From positions 124,001 to 188,000 of the forward strand of contig NZ_JACBJG010000001.1 in assembly GCF_015910535.1 (NCBI RefSeq): 64,000 nt of DNA, read 5' to 3'. The DNA comes from Saccharomonospora sp. NB11 (lineage in GTDB: Bacteria; Actinomycetota; Actinomycetes; Mycobacteriales; Pseudonocardiaceae). Positions 1 through 9,297 of this stretch are shown here, piece after piece. Position numbers and translations under genes: made by a program. Within the stretch, counting starts at the first letter, position 1, and each line of letters opens with the position of its first letter. Under the pieces are notes generated by a model. That model was given only the letters and a program-made list of their open reading frames with translations, was not told the origin of the DNA and made no database searches.

Positions 1-185
1 TGCGCCTCACTCGCGATAAGCATGTCCATGTGCGTGAGTGCATCCGGAACGTCCTCCAGCTTCTGTCGGATGTCCGCGTGCAAAGCAATCCTCTTCGCAA
101 GTCAGCCGCTAATCTCGCCCCGTAACAGTGGGCCCACGACAACGGTCAGAACAGCAACCGAGATTGCGCTCCATAACTGGATCAC
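1..185 (-). pseudogene. possible broken or partial membrane-protein gene at window edge
   Basis: Read on the minus strand, a GTG at 185 opens a short hydrophobic frame (begins VIQLWSAISVAVLTVVVG) that ends at a TGA at 104-102. The same frame then continues without a stop to the window edge and reads LAKRIALHADIRQKLEDVPD. A hydrophobic helix followed by a charged helical segment is a layout I know from small actinobacterial membrane proteins, so the internal TGA may be a real inactivating mutation. The stretch uses more A/T-ending codons (TTA, ATT, CTT) than its neighbours, which fits foreign or decaying DNA. It lies just downstream of ychF on the same strand. It could equally be non-coding DNA. 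No homologue is recognised. Confidence 0.25.
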
Positions 186-215
186 ATGCGCTCCAGACGT
201 TAGACCAGAACCTGG

Positions 216-1298
<1,083 letters not shown>

Positions 1299-1334
1299 GA
1301 CTCGCCAGTGTACGGGTCGAGTTCGCGGAGCGGG

Positions 1335-1592
1335 TCAGTCGTCCCCACCGCCGTCGTCACCTTCGCCGCCCTGACCGTCCTCGTCGTCCCCGACGTCGTT
1401 GCCGGGGCCGTTCTCCTCCTGCTGGTTCTCCTGCTGTTGTCGCTCCTGCTGCTGGTCGTTCTGGTAACCGCCACCGCCGTCGCGCGTGTCGTCGCACGCG
1501 GTGGCGGCGAAGCCGGAGGCGACCAGGGCCACGGCAGCCGCCGTACCGGCCAGCGCCCTCCGCAGCGGACCTCGACGCGTGCGTTCGGTCAT
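1335..1592 (-). CDS. small putative lipoprotein with acidic, Gln/Gly-rich tail
   Basis: The frame is open further upstream, but the ATG at 1592 (MTERTRRGPLRR) gives a sensible 85-residue product: an Arg-rich start, a hydrophobic segment, then AATACDD, which resembles a weak lipobox with Cys as the acylated residue. The rest is low complexity: a QQQERQQQENQQ stretch followed by a run of Gly, Asp and Glu to the C-terminus. The upstream extension would cross the 21-bp repeat described at 1667-1729 and is rejected. The product would be exported and possibly membrane-anchored. No function can be assigned. It sits 36 bases upstream of ychF on the same strand and may share its transcript. Confidence 0.6.
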   Translation of the reverse strand: MTERTRRGPLRRALAGTAAAVALVASGFAATACDDTRDGGGGYQNDQQQERQQQENQQEENGPGNDVGDDEDGQGGEGDDGGGDD

Positions 1593-1666
1593 ACGTCCGA
1601 CGGTAGGGGCGCCTGGGGCACCCCGCAGTGCGGCTCCTGCACGCGTCTTGCGGTCACCTGCACGCA

Positions 1667-1729
1667 TGTCGGCGTCGTGCGGCGCGGACACGCGTGCACA
1701 ACTCGCGGACACGCCGCCGTGTCCGATTT
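1667..1729. repeat. 21-bp repeat family, locus 1 (short)
   Basis: One well conserved 21-bp unit lies at 1688-1708 (begins ACACGCGT, ends CTCGCGG), flanked on both sides by degenerate units in the same register. The element sits between the divergent lipoprotein and ada-alkA genes. It belongs to the family seen also near 21.8, 28.75, 36.7 and 41.5 kb. Confidence 0.6.
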
Positions 1730-1768
1730 CCGCCAGTCGGGGCGCGTGCCAGGTGGGACGATCGCAGC

Positions 1769-3301
1769 ATGACGCACGTCGAGACGGCCGGCTCCGGACT
1801 GTGGAGGGACACCGAGCGCTGCTATCGCGCGGTGGCGTCTCGGGACGCGCGGTTCGACGGCCAGTTCGTCACGGCTGTCCGCACCACACGCATCTACTGC
1901 AGGCCGTCGTGCCCGGCCTTGACCCCGAAGCGCCAGAACGTGGAGTTCTTCCCCACGGCCGCCGCAGCGCAGTCGCGGGGATATCGCGCGTGCAAGCGGT
2001 GTCTGCCGGACGCGGTGCCGGGCTCGCCGGAGTGGGACGTGCGAGCCGACCTCGCCGCGCGGGCGATGCGCCTCATCGCCGAGGGCACGGTCGAACGGGA
2101 GGGCGTTCCCGGGCTCGCCCGCCGACTCGGCTACTCGGAACGGCATCTGACCCGGGTGCTGACGGCCGAGCTCGGCGCGGGCCCCCTCGCCCTCGCGCGC
2201 GCCCACCGCGCGCATTCGGCCCGCATCCTCATCGAGAGATCGCCCCTGCCCCTCACCGACGTCGCCTTCGCCTCCGGTTTCGCCAGCGTCCGACAGTTCA
2301 ACGACACGATCCGCGACACCTTCGCCGCCACCCCGACCGAGCTCCGCGCCACGGCAGCACGGCGTGGGCGTGGCCCGAGGACCGACACGGCGGCGCCGAC
2401 CACGGGAACCCGATTGTGCTTGCGGCTGCCGTTCCGCACACCGTTCGACGCCTCCGGTGTTTTCGACTACCTGACAGCCCGTGCCGTCAACGGGGTGGAA
2501 CGCATCGACTCCGGCGGGTACCGCAGGACGCTGCGTCTCCCCCACGGTCCCGCACTGGTGCGCGTGCTGCCACACCCGAACCACGTGGAGTGCGTCGTCA
2601 CGCTCACCGACGTCCGGGACTTGGCGGGCGTCGTCTCGCGAGTGCGTCGCCTGTGGGACCTCGACGCCGATCCCGAGGCAGTGGTCGACTGCCTGTCGCG
2701 TGATCCGGTGCTGGCACCGTGGGTGGCCAAGGCACCGGGCATCCGCGTGCCGGGCGCGGTCGACGGCGCGGAGCTGGTGCTGCGCACCGTGCTCGGACAG
2801 CAGGTGTCGGTGGCGGCGGCGCGCACGGCCACGACCCGCCTCGTCGCCGAGCTGGGCGAGCCGGTGACGATCGCCTCGCCGGACGACCCGGCTCGTTTGT
2901 TCCCCTCGCCGACCTCGGTGGCGGAACACGGCGGTGAGGTGCTGACCGGCCCTCGACGGCGAATCGCCACGGTCCGCGCGGTCGCCGCCGCTCTGGCCGC
3001 GGGTGACCTCGACGTTCACGTCGGCCGCGACGCGCACGACCTGCGGCGCGACCTACTCAACTTACCCGGGATCGGCCCCTGGACGGCCGACTACGTGCTC
3101 CTGCGGCTGCTCGGCCGCCCCGACCTGTTGCTCAGCACCGACCGGGCACTGCAACGGGGCGCTCACGTCGTGGGCCTCGACCCTGAGCACCTCGTCGACC
3201 ACGCCCACCGGTGGCGACCGTGGCGTTCGTACGCCGGCATGTATCTCTGGCTCGCGAGCAGCACCCCCCGTCCCGCACCGACGAGAAAGGACGACGCGTG
3301 A
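1769..3301 (+). CDS. Ada-type regulator/AlkA DNA-3-methyladenine glycosylase fusion
   Basis: The 510-residue product fuses three modules. Residues 1-85 form the Ada metal-binding domain with all four cysteines present (Cys44, Cys48, Cys75, Cys78). Residues about 90-190 form an AraC-type helix-turn-helix. Residues about 215-500 form the AlkA glycosylase with the helix-hairpin-helix LPGIGPWTADY near 431-441, followed by the catalytic Asp in LLSTD. AlkA enzymes excise alkylated purines; the Ada part can take a methyl group from phosphotriesters and activate transcription. The ATG at 1769 follows a GGTGGGA purine run, whereas upstream in-frame starts would read through the repeat element. The stop overlaps the GTG of the methyltransferase gene, so the two are co-translated. 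In enterobacteria these functions are split between Ada and AlkA. Confidence 0.93.
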   Translation: MTHVETAGSGLWRDTERCYRAVASRDARFDGQFVTAVRTTRIYCRPSCPALTPKRQNVEFFPTAAAAQSRGYRACKRCLPDAVPGSPEWDVRADLAARAMRLIAEGTVEREGVPGLARRLGYSERHLTRVLTAELGAGPLALARAHRAHSARILIERSPLPLTDVAFASGFASVRQFNDTIRDTFAATPTELRATAARRGRGPRTDTAAPTTGTRLCLRLPFRTPFDASGVFDYLTARAVNGVERIDSGGYRRTLRLPHGPALVRVLPHPNHVECVVTLTDVRDLAGVVSRVRRLWDLDADPEAVVDCLSRDPVLAPWVAKAPGIRVPGAVDGAELVLRTVLGQQVSVAAARTATTRLVAELGEPVTIASPDDPARLFPSPTSVAEHGGEVLTGPRRRIATVRAVAAALAAGDLDVHVGRDAHDLRRDLLNLPGIGPWTADYVLLRLLGRPDLLLSTDRALQRGAHVVGLDPEHLVDHAHRWRPWRSYAGMYLWLASSTPRPAPTRKDDA

Positions 3302-3810
3302 TCGCTCACTGGTCCACACAGGACACCCCGTTCGGGGCCTTCACCACCGTGACCGACCACGAGGGTGCCGTGTTGGCTTCCGGCTGGACTTCCGACGTGG
3401 CGACGCTGACCGCGCTGATCGCCACCCCGCTCAGACCGACGGAGCTGAGACACCACACCGACCTGGGAGCCGCCACCAAGTCGGTCCGCCGCTATCACGA
3501 CGGCGAACTCACCGCCGTCGACGAGATCCCGGTGCGGCAACGCTCGGGCGCATTCCTGGAACACGCCTGGGATGTGTTGCGCACGGTGCCCGCCGGCCAT
3601 CCCGTGACGTACGCCGAGTTCGCGGCCCGTGCCGGGCGTCCTGCCGCTGTCCGCGCGGCAGCGGCAGCGTGTGCCCGTAACGCCGCAGCACTGTTCGTGC
3701 CCTGCCATCGGGTTCTGCGCACGGACGGCTCCCTCGGGGGCTTCCGATGGGGCCTGGACGTGAAGCGTCGGCTGCTCGACCACGAGTCATCCCCCGGTCA
3801 CGAGTTCTGA
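3298..3810 (+). CDS. ogt: methylated-DNA--protein-cysteine S-methyltransferase
   Basis: The GTG at 3298 overlaps the TGA of the Ada-AlkA gene by four bases (GTGA). The 170-residue product has the active-site PCHRV motif near residue 136 with the methyl-accepting Cys, preceded by VTYAEFAARAG and followed by GGFRWGLDVKRRLLDHE, as in Ogt/MGMT. It repairs O6-alkylguanine by an irreversible, suicidal transfer of the alkyl group. Together with the upstream gene it forms a two-gene alkylation-damage operon. Its 3' end overlaps the 3' end of the convergent sbcC by 24 bases. Confidence 0.96.
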   Translation: MIAHWSTQDTPFGAFTTVTDHEGAVLASGWTSDVATLTALIATPLRPTELRHHTDLGAATKSVRRYHDGELTAVDEIPVRQRSGAFLEHAWDVLRTVPAGHPVTYAEFAARAGRPAAVRAAAAACARNAAALFVPCHRVLRTDGSLGGFRWGLDVKRRLLDHESSPGHEF

Positions 3811-6753
3811 CCCCGTCCGCGCCTTCCGCACCCGTAGCCGCGTGGGGATGCGCTGACGCAGTTCGTCCACATGGGACACCAGGCCGACTACTCGGCCACC
3901 GGCGCGCAACTCGTCGAGCACCCCCATGACGACGTCCAGCGTCTCGTTGTCGAGAGTCCCGAACCCTTCGTCGACGAACAGCGTGTCGAGCAACGACCCA
4001 CCCGTCTCGGCCGCGACCACGTCGGCCAACCCCAACGCGAGCGACAACGAGGCAATGAACGACTCCCCACCGGACAGCGTCTTCGACGAGCGAATCTGTC
4101 CCGAGTAGTCGTCGAGGACGTCGAGACCGAGACCGTGTCCACCGCGGACACGGAGGCGTTCCTCCTGATCGGCGTGGACGAACGAGTAACGCCCCTGGCT
4201 CATCGAGCGCAGGCGGGCGCTCGCGGCGACGGCGACCTCCTCCAGTCGTGCCGCGAGCACATACGACCTCAACGACATGCGTCGGCTGTTTTGTCCCTGA
4301 CCGTTGAAGACGTCCGTCAGGGCGTTCAGCTCCGCGAACTCCTCTTCCGCCGGTTCGAGTTCGGCGAGAGCGGTACCCAGCTCACCCGCCAATCTGCGCA
4401 CGTCGTCGGCGGTCCGCTCGGAGGCCCGTAGAGCGGCGACCGCGGCTTCGGCCCGTTCCCTCGCCTGGCGCTCCGCCTCCTCCGCCGAGGCCAGGTCGAC
4501 GTCCTCGTCGCCGGACAATCCCGCGAGTTCGGGTTCGGCGAGCACTCCCGCGGCGGCGGCGTGCTCGTCGGCCGCCTTCCTCAACAGCTCGTCCAGCTCG
4601 GCAATGCGCTCCGGCGACCGCGCCGCCGCCAACGCGCCCTCGGGCGTCTCGTACCCGGCCCTGGCGGCGGCCTCGACCAGCGCACGCCGCCGCTCCTCCT
4701 GCTGCTGCCGCGCCACCGCAACGGCACTGCGGGCGTCGGCGAGCCGATCCAACGCTCGCCCGAGAGTCAGCAGGTGATCGCGCCGCGTTTCGACGTCGGG
4801 GAACTCCCCTCGCGCCGCGTCGAGTACACGCTCTCGTTCCTCGACGCTGCGAGCCAGAACGGCCCGTTCCGCCGTGTTCTCGTGCCGAGACCGTTCGAGG
4901 GCGTTCAGCTCGTCGACCAGTCGTTGTTCCTCCTCCTGGGCAGCGCGCACGGCCGCGGCCAAGGAGGACGACCGCTGCGCGCGCTCGGCGAGCTGCGCCC
5001 GCTCGGTCCGCACCCGCGACAACTCCTCCGCCACGTCGTCGACACCGCGATCGCCGACCCGCTCGACTGCGACGTCTCGCTGCCGCTCCGCCTCGTACCG
5101 GGCACGTCGGGCCGCTTCCCGACGCTGATCGGCCTCGACCTCGTGTTCAGCCGCCGCCCGTTCGGCCTCCTCGCTCACCGCGTCGTCCGTCGTGACAGCC
5201 GGAGCCGGATGGCTCTGCGAGCCGCAGACAGGGCACCCCTCACCGTCCACGAGTCCCCGCGCCAGCTCGGCCGCCATGCCTGCGAGCCGCCGTTCGCGGA
5301 GGTCGAGCAGAGCGCTGCGAGCCTCGTTGTGCGCCTCGGTCGCCGCGAGTTCGGCTTCGCGGGCCTCGGTGACGGCGCGTTCGAGTTCGGGAAGCGCTTC
5401 CGCGGCACGCAGCAGCACGACCAACTCCGACTCACGCGCCTCGACGCCACTCAGCTTCGCCTCCGCCTCGATGGCGGACTCTCGCTCGGCGATCAGCTCG
5501 GCGACCCGCTCGGGCAATCCGTCCAACTTGGACCGCACGACCGCGATGCGTTCGGCGTCGTACGAAATCGCCTCGTCGAGGTGTTCCACTCGGCGCCGCT
5601 CGACCTCCTGCCGCTGCGCCTGCTCGACCAGCTCGGCGAGTCCCCCCGCCTTCTCACGGAGCTCTCCGGCTCGCTGCCGCACGCTCTCCACGTCCAGCTC
5701 GACCTCGGCGAATCCGAGTGCGCGACATTCCGACTCGGCGAGCATCTCCTCGGCCCTGACCCGCTCGTACTCCGCTTCGTCGGCCTGTGCCCCCGCAGCC
5801 AACTCCGCCACCGTGACGACCTGCCGGGCCGACTCCAGTTCGGTACGCCATTGGTCCCGCTGAGGTGCGTCCCGCTCCCACTCGGCGAGCCGCGCCCGCG
5901 CCGCCCTCACCCGGCGAACGCGCTCGGCCGCCGTCCGACACTCGTCGAGCCGCTTCCGAACGTCGTCCCACGCAATGCGCGCGTCGTTCTCGCGCTCCCT
6001 CGCCGTGGCGACGTCCGCCTCGGCGCTCGACCTGTGGGCTCCCGCCCACTCACGGTCGGGCTGGTCCGGAACCTCGACCCCGGCGACCTCCGCCAGCCGC
6101 GCCGCCCACTCGCGCACACCTGCTCGACGGGCATCGAGTTCCGCCCGCCGAGCCCTCCGGCGCGAGCTGAACCAGTTCTCCACGGCGGCGAACCGTTCGG
6201 TGCCGAAGAGTCGTTCGAGCAGCTCGGCGCGCTCCTTCGTGTCCGAACGGAGGAACCGGGCGAACTCGCCCTGAGGTAGAAGGACGACCTGGAAGAACTG
6301 GTGCGCGTTCATCCCCAGTAGCCGTTCGACGACGCGCGCCACCTCGTCGCTACGGGTGACCGCCTCCGCCGTACCCCCGTCCGGAGGAGGAGTGAGCCAG
6401 GTCAAAGACGCCTTCGCTTGCTGTTTCGTGTAGCCGGTGCCCCGTCGCTTCGGCCGCTCGTACTCGGGACTGCGTGCGACACGCAACCGATGCCCCTGCA
6501 CGGTGAAGTCGAGAACCACCTCCGTGGGCTGGTCCGGCTGCGCGAGGTCACACCGCAGTCGGCGGACATCGCCCCTCGCCCCGGGTACCGTGCCGAAGAG
6601 CGCGAACGCCACCGCGTCGAGCAACGTCGTCTTGCCCGCTCCGGTGTCTCCGTGCAGGAGGAACAGCCCGTCCGCCCCGAGGACGTCGAAGTCGACCACC
6701 TGTCGGGTGGCGTACGGGCCGAACGCGCACACCTCCAGCCTGTGCAGCCTCAT
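3787..6753 (-). CDS. sbcC: exonuclease SbcCD ATPase subunit SbcC
   Basis: The 988-residue SMC/Rad50-type ATPase has Walker A GDTGAGKTT at residues 35-43, long Arg/Glu/Ala-rich coiled coils on either side of a zinc-hook CPVCG near residue 506, an ABC signature LSGGESF near 892 and Walker B LFVDEGFGTLD near 925. With SbcD it cleaves DNA hairpins and processes double-strand breaks and blocked ends. Its ATG overlaps the stop of sbcD (ATGA), so the two are co-translated. The last 24 bases overlap ogt from the other strand. Length is normal for the actinobacterial protein. Confidence 0.96.
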   Translation of the reverse strand: MRLHRLEVCAFGPYATRQVVDFDVLGADGLFLLHGDTGAGKTTLLDAVAFALFGTVPGARGDVRRLRCDLAQPDQPTEVVLDFTVQGHRLRVARSPEYERPKRRGTGYTKQQAKASLTWLTPPPDGGTAEAVTRSDEVARVVERLLGMNAHQFFQVVLLPQGEFARFLRSDTKERAELLERLFGTERFAAVENWFSSRRRARRAELDARRAGVREWAARLAEVAGVEVPDQPDREWAGAHRSSAEADVATARERENDARIAWDDVRKRLDECRTAAERVRRVRAARARLAEWERDAPQRDQWRTELESARQVVTVAELAAGAQADEAEYERVRAEEMLAESECRALGFAEVELDVESVRQRAGELREKAGGLAELVEQAQRQEVERRRVEHLDEAISYDAERIAVVRSKLDGLPERVAELIAERESAIEAEAKLSGVEARESELVVLLRAAEALPELERAVTEAREAELAATEAHNEARSALLDLRERRLAGMAAELARGLVDGEGCPVCGSQSHPAPAVTTDDAVSEEAERAAAEHEVEADQRREAARRARYEAERQRDVAVERVGDRGVDDVAEELSRVRTERAQLAERAQRSSSLAAAVRAAQEEEQRLVDELNALERSRHENTAERAVLARSVEERERVLDAARGEFPDVETRRDHLLTLGRALDRLADARSAVAVARQQQEERRRALVEAAARAGYETPEGALAAARSPERIAELDELLRKAADEHAAAAGVLAEPELAGLSGDEDVDLASAEEAERQARERAEAAVAALRASERTADDVRRLAGELGTALAELEPAEEEFAELNALTDVFNGQGQNSRRMSLRSYVLAARLEEVAVAASARLRSMSQGRYSFVHADQEERLRVRGGHGLGLDVLDDYSGQIRSSKTLSGGESFIASLSLALGLADVVAAETGGSLLDTLFVDEGFGTLDNETLDVVMGVLDELRAGGRVVGLVSHVDELRQRIPTRLRVRKARTGSELVTGG

Positions 6754-7913
6754 CGCAGGACCTCCTCGGGGTCGACGTCAGCCCTGCCGGCCGCTTCCAA
6801 TGCCTCGACGAGCAACGCCCGTTCCCGTTCGGTCGGCTCGGCACCACGACAGTCGGCCAGGAAGTTCTCGGCGATCTCCAAGTCGGTACGGCCCCGTACC
6901 GCCTCCGAGTACCGCAACGCGGCACCCGCACCCCCTTCCGGCTCCCAGTCGAGGTGGACGGCGTGGGGGAACCGCGCACGTAGTCTTCGCATCGCGTCCA
7001 CCGGTCGCACCGGATCGGTGAGCGTGACCGACAGGTAACACTCGGCGAGATCGGCGTGCTCGGGCTTCTCCACCAGGTCGTCGAGTCGCCCTCGTGCGGT
7101 TGCCAGTGGTCGCGGCACAGGCAGTTCCACACGATCAACGCCTGCCAGGCCACGCGCGTCGAGATCGACGAGCCACACCGACTTCCGAGACGTCTCGGAG
7201 AACGAGTACGCGAGCGGACTTCCCGAATAGCGTAGGTGCTCGGCCAGTCGTTGCGGGCCGTGCAGATGACCGAGCGCGACATAGTCCACACCGTCGAAGA
7301 CGGACGCGGGAACCTGCTCGACCCCGCCCACCGCGATGGTGCGCTCCGACTCGCTGCCCACCCCACCCGTGACGAAGGCGTGCGCCAACACCACGGACCG
7401 AACGCCCGTCCCACGCTCCTCCAGATCGGCCCGGACCCGGCGCATCGCCTCCCCGAGGACTCCGGTGTGCCCACGCGCGTCCGGCGCCCCGAGGGCGAGC
7501 CGTGCCGCATCGGGTTCGAGATACGGGATGCCGTAGAACGCCACAATTCCGTGTTCGTCCTCCAACAGCACCGGCCGGTCGATCGCGTCGATGGTCGTCC
7601 GCAGGTGCAGACCACCCGCCGCGGCGAAGTCCGCGAAGGCTCCGAGCCGTGCGGCGGAGTCGTGGTTCCCCGGTGTGATCACCAGTTGCGCGCCGGCTTC
7701 CCGCAGCCTCCGCAGCGCCGACGTCGCCACGCGAACCGCTTCGGCGGACGGCACCGCGCGGTCGTAGACGTCGCCTGCCACGACGACGACGTCGACGGAG
7801 TATCGCTCGACCAGCTCGGCGAGGTGGGCGAGGACGGCGTCCTGGTCGGCAAGGAGGTCGGCACCGTGAAAGGTCCGGCCCACGTGCCAGTCGGAGGTGT
7901 GGAGCAATCGCAC
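6750..7913 (-). CDS. sbcD: exonuclease SbcCD nuclease subunit SbcD
   Basis: The 387-residue calcineurin-type metallophosphoesterase begins MRLLHTSDWHVGRTF, the first metal-binding motif (DxH), followed by AGDVYD near residue 47, PGNHD near 81 and GHLH near 220. These are the Mn-binding motifs of Mre11/SbcD nucleases. It is the first gene of a two-gene operon with sbcC. An SOS box lies 57 bases upstream of its start codon, suggesting LexA control. It is divergent from rmuC, another recombination gene. Confidence 0.96.
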   Translation of the reverse strand: MRLLHTSDWHVGRTFHGADLLADQDAVLAHLAELVERYSVDVVVVAGDVYDRAVPSAEAVRVATSALRRLREAGAQLVITPGNHDSAARLGAFADFAAAGGLHLRTTIDAIDRPVLLEDEHGIVAFYGIPYLEPDAARLALGAPDARGHTGVLGEAMRRVRADLEERGTGVRSVVLAHAFVTGGVGSESERTIAVGGVEQVPASVFDGVDYVALGHLHGPQRLAEHLRYSGSPLAYSFSETSRKSVWLVDLDARGLAGVDRVELPVPRPLATARGRLDDLVEKPEHADLAECYLSVTLTDPVRPVDAMRRLRARFPHAVHLDWEPEGGAGAALRYSEAVRGRTDLEIAENFLADCRGAEPTERERALLVEALEAAGRADVDPEEVLR

Positions 7914-7969
7914 GCCGACACGCTAAGCCCCACGACCGACGGAGCGGTACGGACTCCCCACGACATCAC

Positions 7970-7985
7970 TCGAACGTGTGTTCGA
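7970..7985. promoter_or_regulatory. LexA (SOS) box
   Basis: TCGAACGTGTGTTCGA is a perfect inverted repeat (TCGAAC, four bases, GTTCGA) matching the known actinobacterial SOS box. It lies 57 bases upstream of the sbcD start and 219 bases upstream of the preferred rmuC start, in the divergent promoter region. This placement fits repression of sbcDC and possibly rmuC. Confidence 0.8.
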
Positions 7986-8203
7986 ATTGCTGGAACGCTG
8001 ATCTCCGTCCCGTTTTCCGTCATGATGAGGAAACGGCACAGCGCCGAGGGAATCGGACGAACTCCGTGACCCCGGAGCAGTCGTCACGGTCGCGGTGATC
8101 TCGACCCGGAAATCGACGGTTCGAGATCGTGTCACCGCGCCGCAACACCGTCAGCGCCGTCGTCGCGGCGCCGTCAGTCGACTGGGGAAGGACGGACACA
8201 CCG

Positions 8204-9121
8204 GTGGGCTCCACCATTCTCGCAACCGCCGCTGTCGCGGCGGCGCTCCTGCTCGGCGTGGTCGTGGCCATGTTGTGGAGGCTCTACCAGGACAGCCTGC
8301 GCAGGGTCGACGCGGCCGCGCGACAGATCGAGGCCGAACGACACAAGGTCGACGCCCAACAGGCCGCGCTCCGCCGCTACGAGGTCGCGTTCGCCTCGAT
8401 CAGCGGACGGGGCGAGCTCGGTGAGCAGGTGTTGATCGAGACCGCCCGAGCGCTCGGACTACGGGAGGGGTTGCACTTCACCGTGCAGACCGACGTCGCC
8501 GGGGGCGGCGCGGCCAAACCGGACCTGCTGCTGACCGTCGGAGGTGGACGAACGGTGCCGGTCGACGCCAAGGCCAGCCTCGCGTGCTGGGCCGAGGCCG
8601 TGGAGACCGACGATCCCGAGGAACGTCTCGACGCGCTGCGAGTACACGTGCGCAATCTGCGATCGCGTGCCGCAGAACTGGCCGGGAAGAACTATCAACG
8701 GTGGGCCGACGCCATCTACGGCACCGTGATGTTCGTACCGTCCGATGCGGCAGTGGTGGCAGCCCTCGACACCGATCCCGAGTTGTTGCGGTGGCTGTTG
8801 GACCGTCGAATCTTCCTGTGCGGACCGACGGGATTCGCTGTCGTGGCCTCGGCGGCATTGTTCGCCGCGACCGAGCGCACCCTCGTCGAGGACGTCGAGA
8901 AGGTCCGATCCCAGGCGGCGGCAGCCCACCGCGCCGCGGGCAACGCGGTGGAGGCGTTGAACTTGTCGAGCACGCACCTGCAGCGGTTCCTCTCGGCCCG
9001 AAGGCGCGAGATCGAAGCGCTCGACAGCTTCCGTGCCCAGGTGTCGCCTCTGACCGACGCGGCGGCCAGTCCATCCCCCGTGCCGGAGATCCGGCGGACC
9101 GACGAGATGTCGGCGACATGA
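8204..9121 (+). CDS. rmuC: DNA recombination protein RmuC family
   Basis: The protein has an N-terminal membrane helix (STILATAAVAAALLLGVVVA), a coiled-coil segment, and the RmuC nuclease-like core with GRGELGEQVLIE, KPDLLL and VPVDAKASL followed by the conserved RxHVRNL stretch. RmuC proteins limit recombination between inverted repeats. The GTG at 8204 is chosen because GGGGAAGGA lies 11 bases upstream. An in-frame GTG at 8129 would add 25 residues but has only a weak ribosome-binding site. At 305 residues it is shorter than many RmuC proteins, mainly because the coiled coil is short. It is divergent from sbcDC and shares the intergenic SOS box. Confidence 0.88.
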   Translation: MGSTILATAAVAAALLLGVVVAMLWRLYQDSLRRVDAAARQIEAERHKVDAQQAALRRYEVAFASISGRGELGEQVLIETARALGLREGLHFTVQTDVAGGGAAKPDLLLTVGGGRTVPVDAKASLACWAEAVETDDPEERLDALRVHVRNLRSRAAELAGKNYQRWADAIYGTVMFVPSDAAVVAALDTDPELLRWLLDRRIFLCGPTGFAVVASAALFAATERTLVEDVEKVRSQAAAAHRAAGNAVEALNLSSTHLQRFLSARRREIEALDSFRAQVSPLTDAAASPSPVPEIRRTDEMSAT

Positions 9122-9153
9122 GCATGGGGGCCGGGTTTATTGTTGTCGATCAT

Positions 9154-9197
9154 GATTCACGCGCTCCCCACGAACCCGCCCACAGAGCGGGTGAATC
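9154..9197 (+). terminator. weak hairpin downstream of rmuC
   Basis: GATTCAC at 9154-9160 pairs with GTGAATC at 9191-9197, enclosing a CCCGC/GCGGG hairpin at 9175-9191. There is no T-tract. It may end the rmuC transcript before the next gene. Confidence 0.3.
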
Positions 9198-9297
9198 GTC
9201 GCACTTGCCCCAATGGCACGGCTTGCGCGGACTTTCTCCAGCACGCTTTACCGGCGGGTCACGTGTTTTCCGAACGCACGGGATACGGTGTTGACTC

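Noticed and set aside
8129-8203. N-terminal extension of RmuC from the GTG at 8129
   Set aside because: The ribosome-binding site is poor there, while a strong one precedes the GTG at 8204 and the membrane helix then starts at the N-terminus.
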